Shown: positions 5,051 through 5,431 of the stretch, piece after piece
How positions within the stretch are numbered: the first letter of the stretch is position 1
How the letters are laid out: each line of letters begins with the position of its first letter
Assembly (NCBI GenBank): GCA_903831165.1
Contig: CAIKWV010000381.1
Location: 1 to 5,431 of the forward strand
DNA from: an uncultured cyanobacterium
Lineage (GTDB): Bacteria; Cyanobacteriota; Cyanobacteriia; PCC-6307; Cyanobiaceae
DNA length: 5,431 nt
Reading direction: 5' to 3'
The notes under the pieces: model-generated
What the model saw: only the letters and a program-made list of their open reading frames with translations
What the model was told of the DNA's origin: nothing
Database searches by the model: none
Translations under genes and position numbers: made by a program

Positions 5051-5431
5051 TCAGCCTCCCGCCTGCTCCAGCACCCCTTTGCTGCTGGGCACGGCGCCGG
5101 CGCGGCGGGGATCGAGCTCCACCGCCAGCCTCAGGGAGCGGGCGAAGGCCTTGAAGCAGGCTTCGACGATGTGGTGGGAGTTGACGCCATCCAGCTGGCG
5201 GATGTGGAGGGTGAGGCCGGCGTTGTTGGCCACCGCCACGAAGAACTCCTTGACCAGTTCGGTGTCGTAGCTGCCGATCTTCTGGGCCGGAATTGTCAGG
5301 CCATAGGAGAGGTGGGGACGGCCGGAGCAATCCAGGGCCACCTGCACCAGCGCCTCATCCAACGGCGCCACGAAATGGCCGAAGCGGTGGATGCCGCGGC
5401 GGTCGCCCAGGGCCTGGGAGAGGGCCTGGCC
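5051..5431 (-). CDS. hisB: Imidazoleglycerol-phosphate dehydratase, C-terminal part (5' end off right edge)
   Basis: HisB dehydrates imidazole glycerol phosphate to imidazole acetol phosphate, the sixth step of histidine synthesis, as a cytosolic Mn-dependent 24-mer. The last 126 residues are present, beginning [20 protein letters not shown]. Family landmarks: the IHRFGHF segment, [16 protein letters not shown], then the second metal-binding motif [15 protein letters not shown] (fragment residues 86-100; HHxxE), and the usual C-terminal SSKGVLEQ. About 75-80 N-terminal residues, including the first HHxxED motif, lie outside the window. This is a monofunctional form, since no phosphatase domain follows. 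The stop is at 5051-5053. Confidence 0.97.
   Translation of the reverse strand, partial: GQALSQALGDRRGIHRFGHFVAPLDEALVQVALDCSGRPHLSYGLTIPAQKIGSYDTELVKEFFVAVANNAGLTLHIRQLDGVNSHHIVEACFKAFARSLRLAVELDPRRAGAVPSSKGVLEQAGG

Noticed and set aside
4890..5330. A 146-codon minus-strand open frame overlapping hisB
   Set aside because: It is an out-of-frame reading of hisB; the composition is Pro/Arg-rich and the true HisB motifs are in the other frame.

Overview
The window looks like a piece of a GC-rich picocyanobacterial chromosome (Cyanobium / freshwater-type Synechococcus). The main evidence is the start of a Mg-chelatase D subunit (chlD) with a cyanobacterial-type N-terminus, a cyanobacterial-style carotenoid oxygenase, and hisB. 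No tRNA, rRNA, CRISPR array, insertion sequence or phage gene is visible. The lineage is inferred from protein resemblance and base composition only.

Layout, left to right: (1) 1-451, minus strand: N-terminal 150 residues of ChlD, running off the left edge. (2) 452-632: short divergent intergenic region. (3) 633-716, plus strand: a previously hidden 27-codon ORF with a near-perfect Shine-Dalgarno and four cysteines. It ends one base before the next gene. (4) 718-2949, plus strand: a three-domain SulP anion transporter (membrane domain, STAS domain, cyclic-nucleotide-binding domain). (5) 2967-2985: a hairpin between convergent genes. (6) 2984-4540, minus strand: a complete carotenoid / apocarotenoid oxygenase with all four iron-binding histidines. 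(7) 4688-4867, minus strand: a small 59-residue secreted peptide with four Pro-Cys repeats. (8) 5051-5431, minus strand: the C-terminal 126 residues of HisB, with the gene entering from the right edge.

The most interesting signal is the pair 633-716 / 718-2949. A tiny ORF rich in Cys codons sits directly before a sulfate-permease-family gene, carries that gene's ribosome-binding site inside its last codons, and contains two mutually exclusive hairpins at its Cys codons. This is the architecture expected of a cysteine-responsive leader (uORF attenuator) controlling an anion transporter. The transporter's cyclic-nucleotide domain would add post-translational control. The transported ion (sulfate, nitrate or bicarbonate) cannot be decided from sequence; a Cys leader would favour sulfate. 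The regulatory role is inference; the ORF, its SD, the spacing and the inverted repeats are directly visible.

The other genes are ordinary housekeeping or pigment genes (chlorophyll synthesis, histidine synthesis, carotenoid cleavage) with no evident functional link to the transporter. The Pro-Cys-repeat secreted peptide is a second unassigned item.
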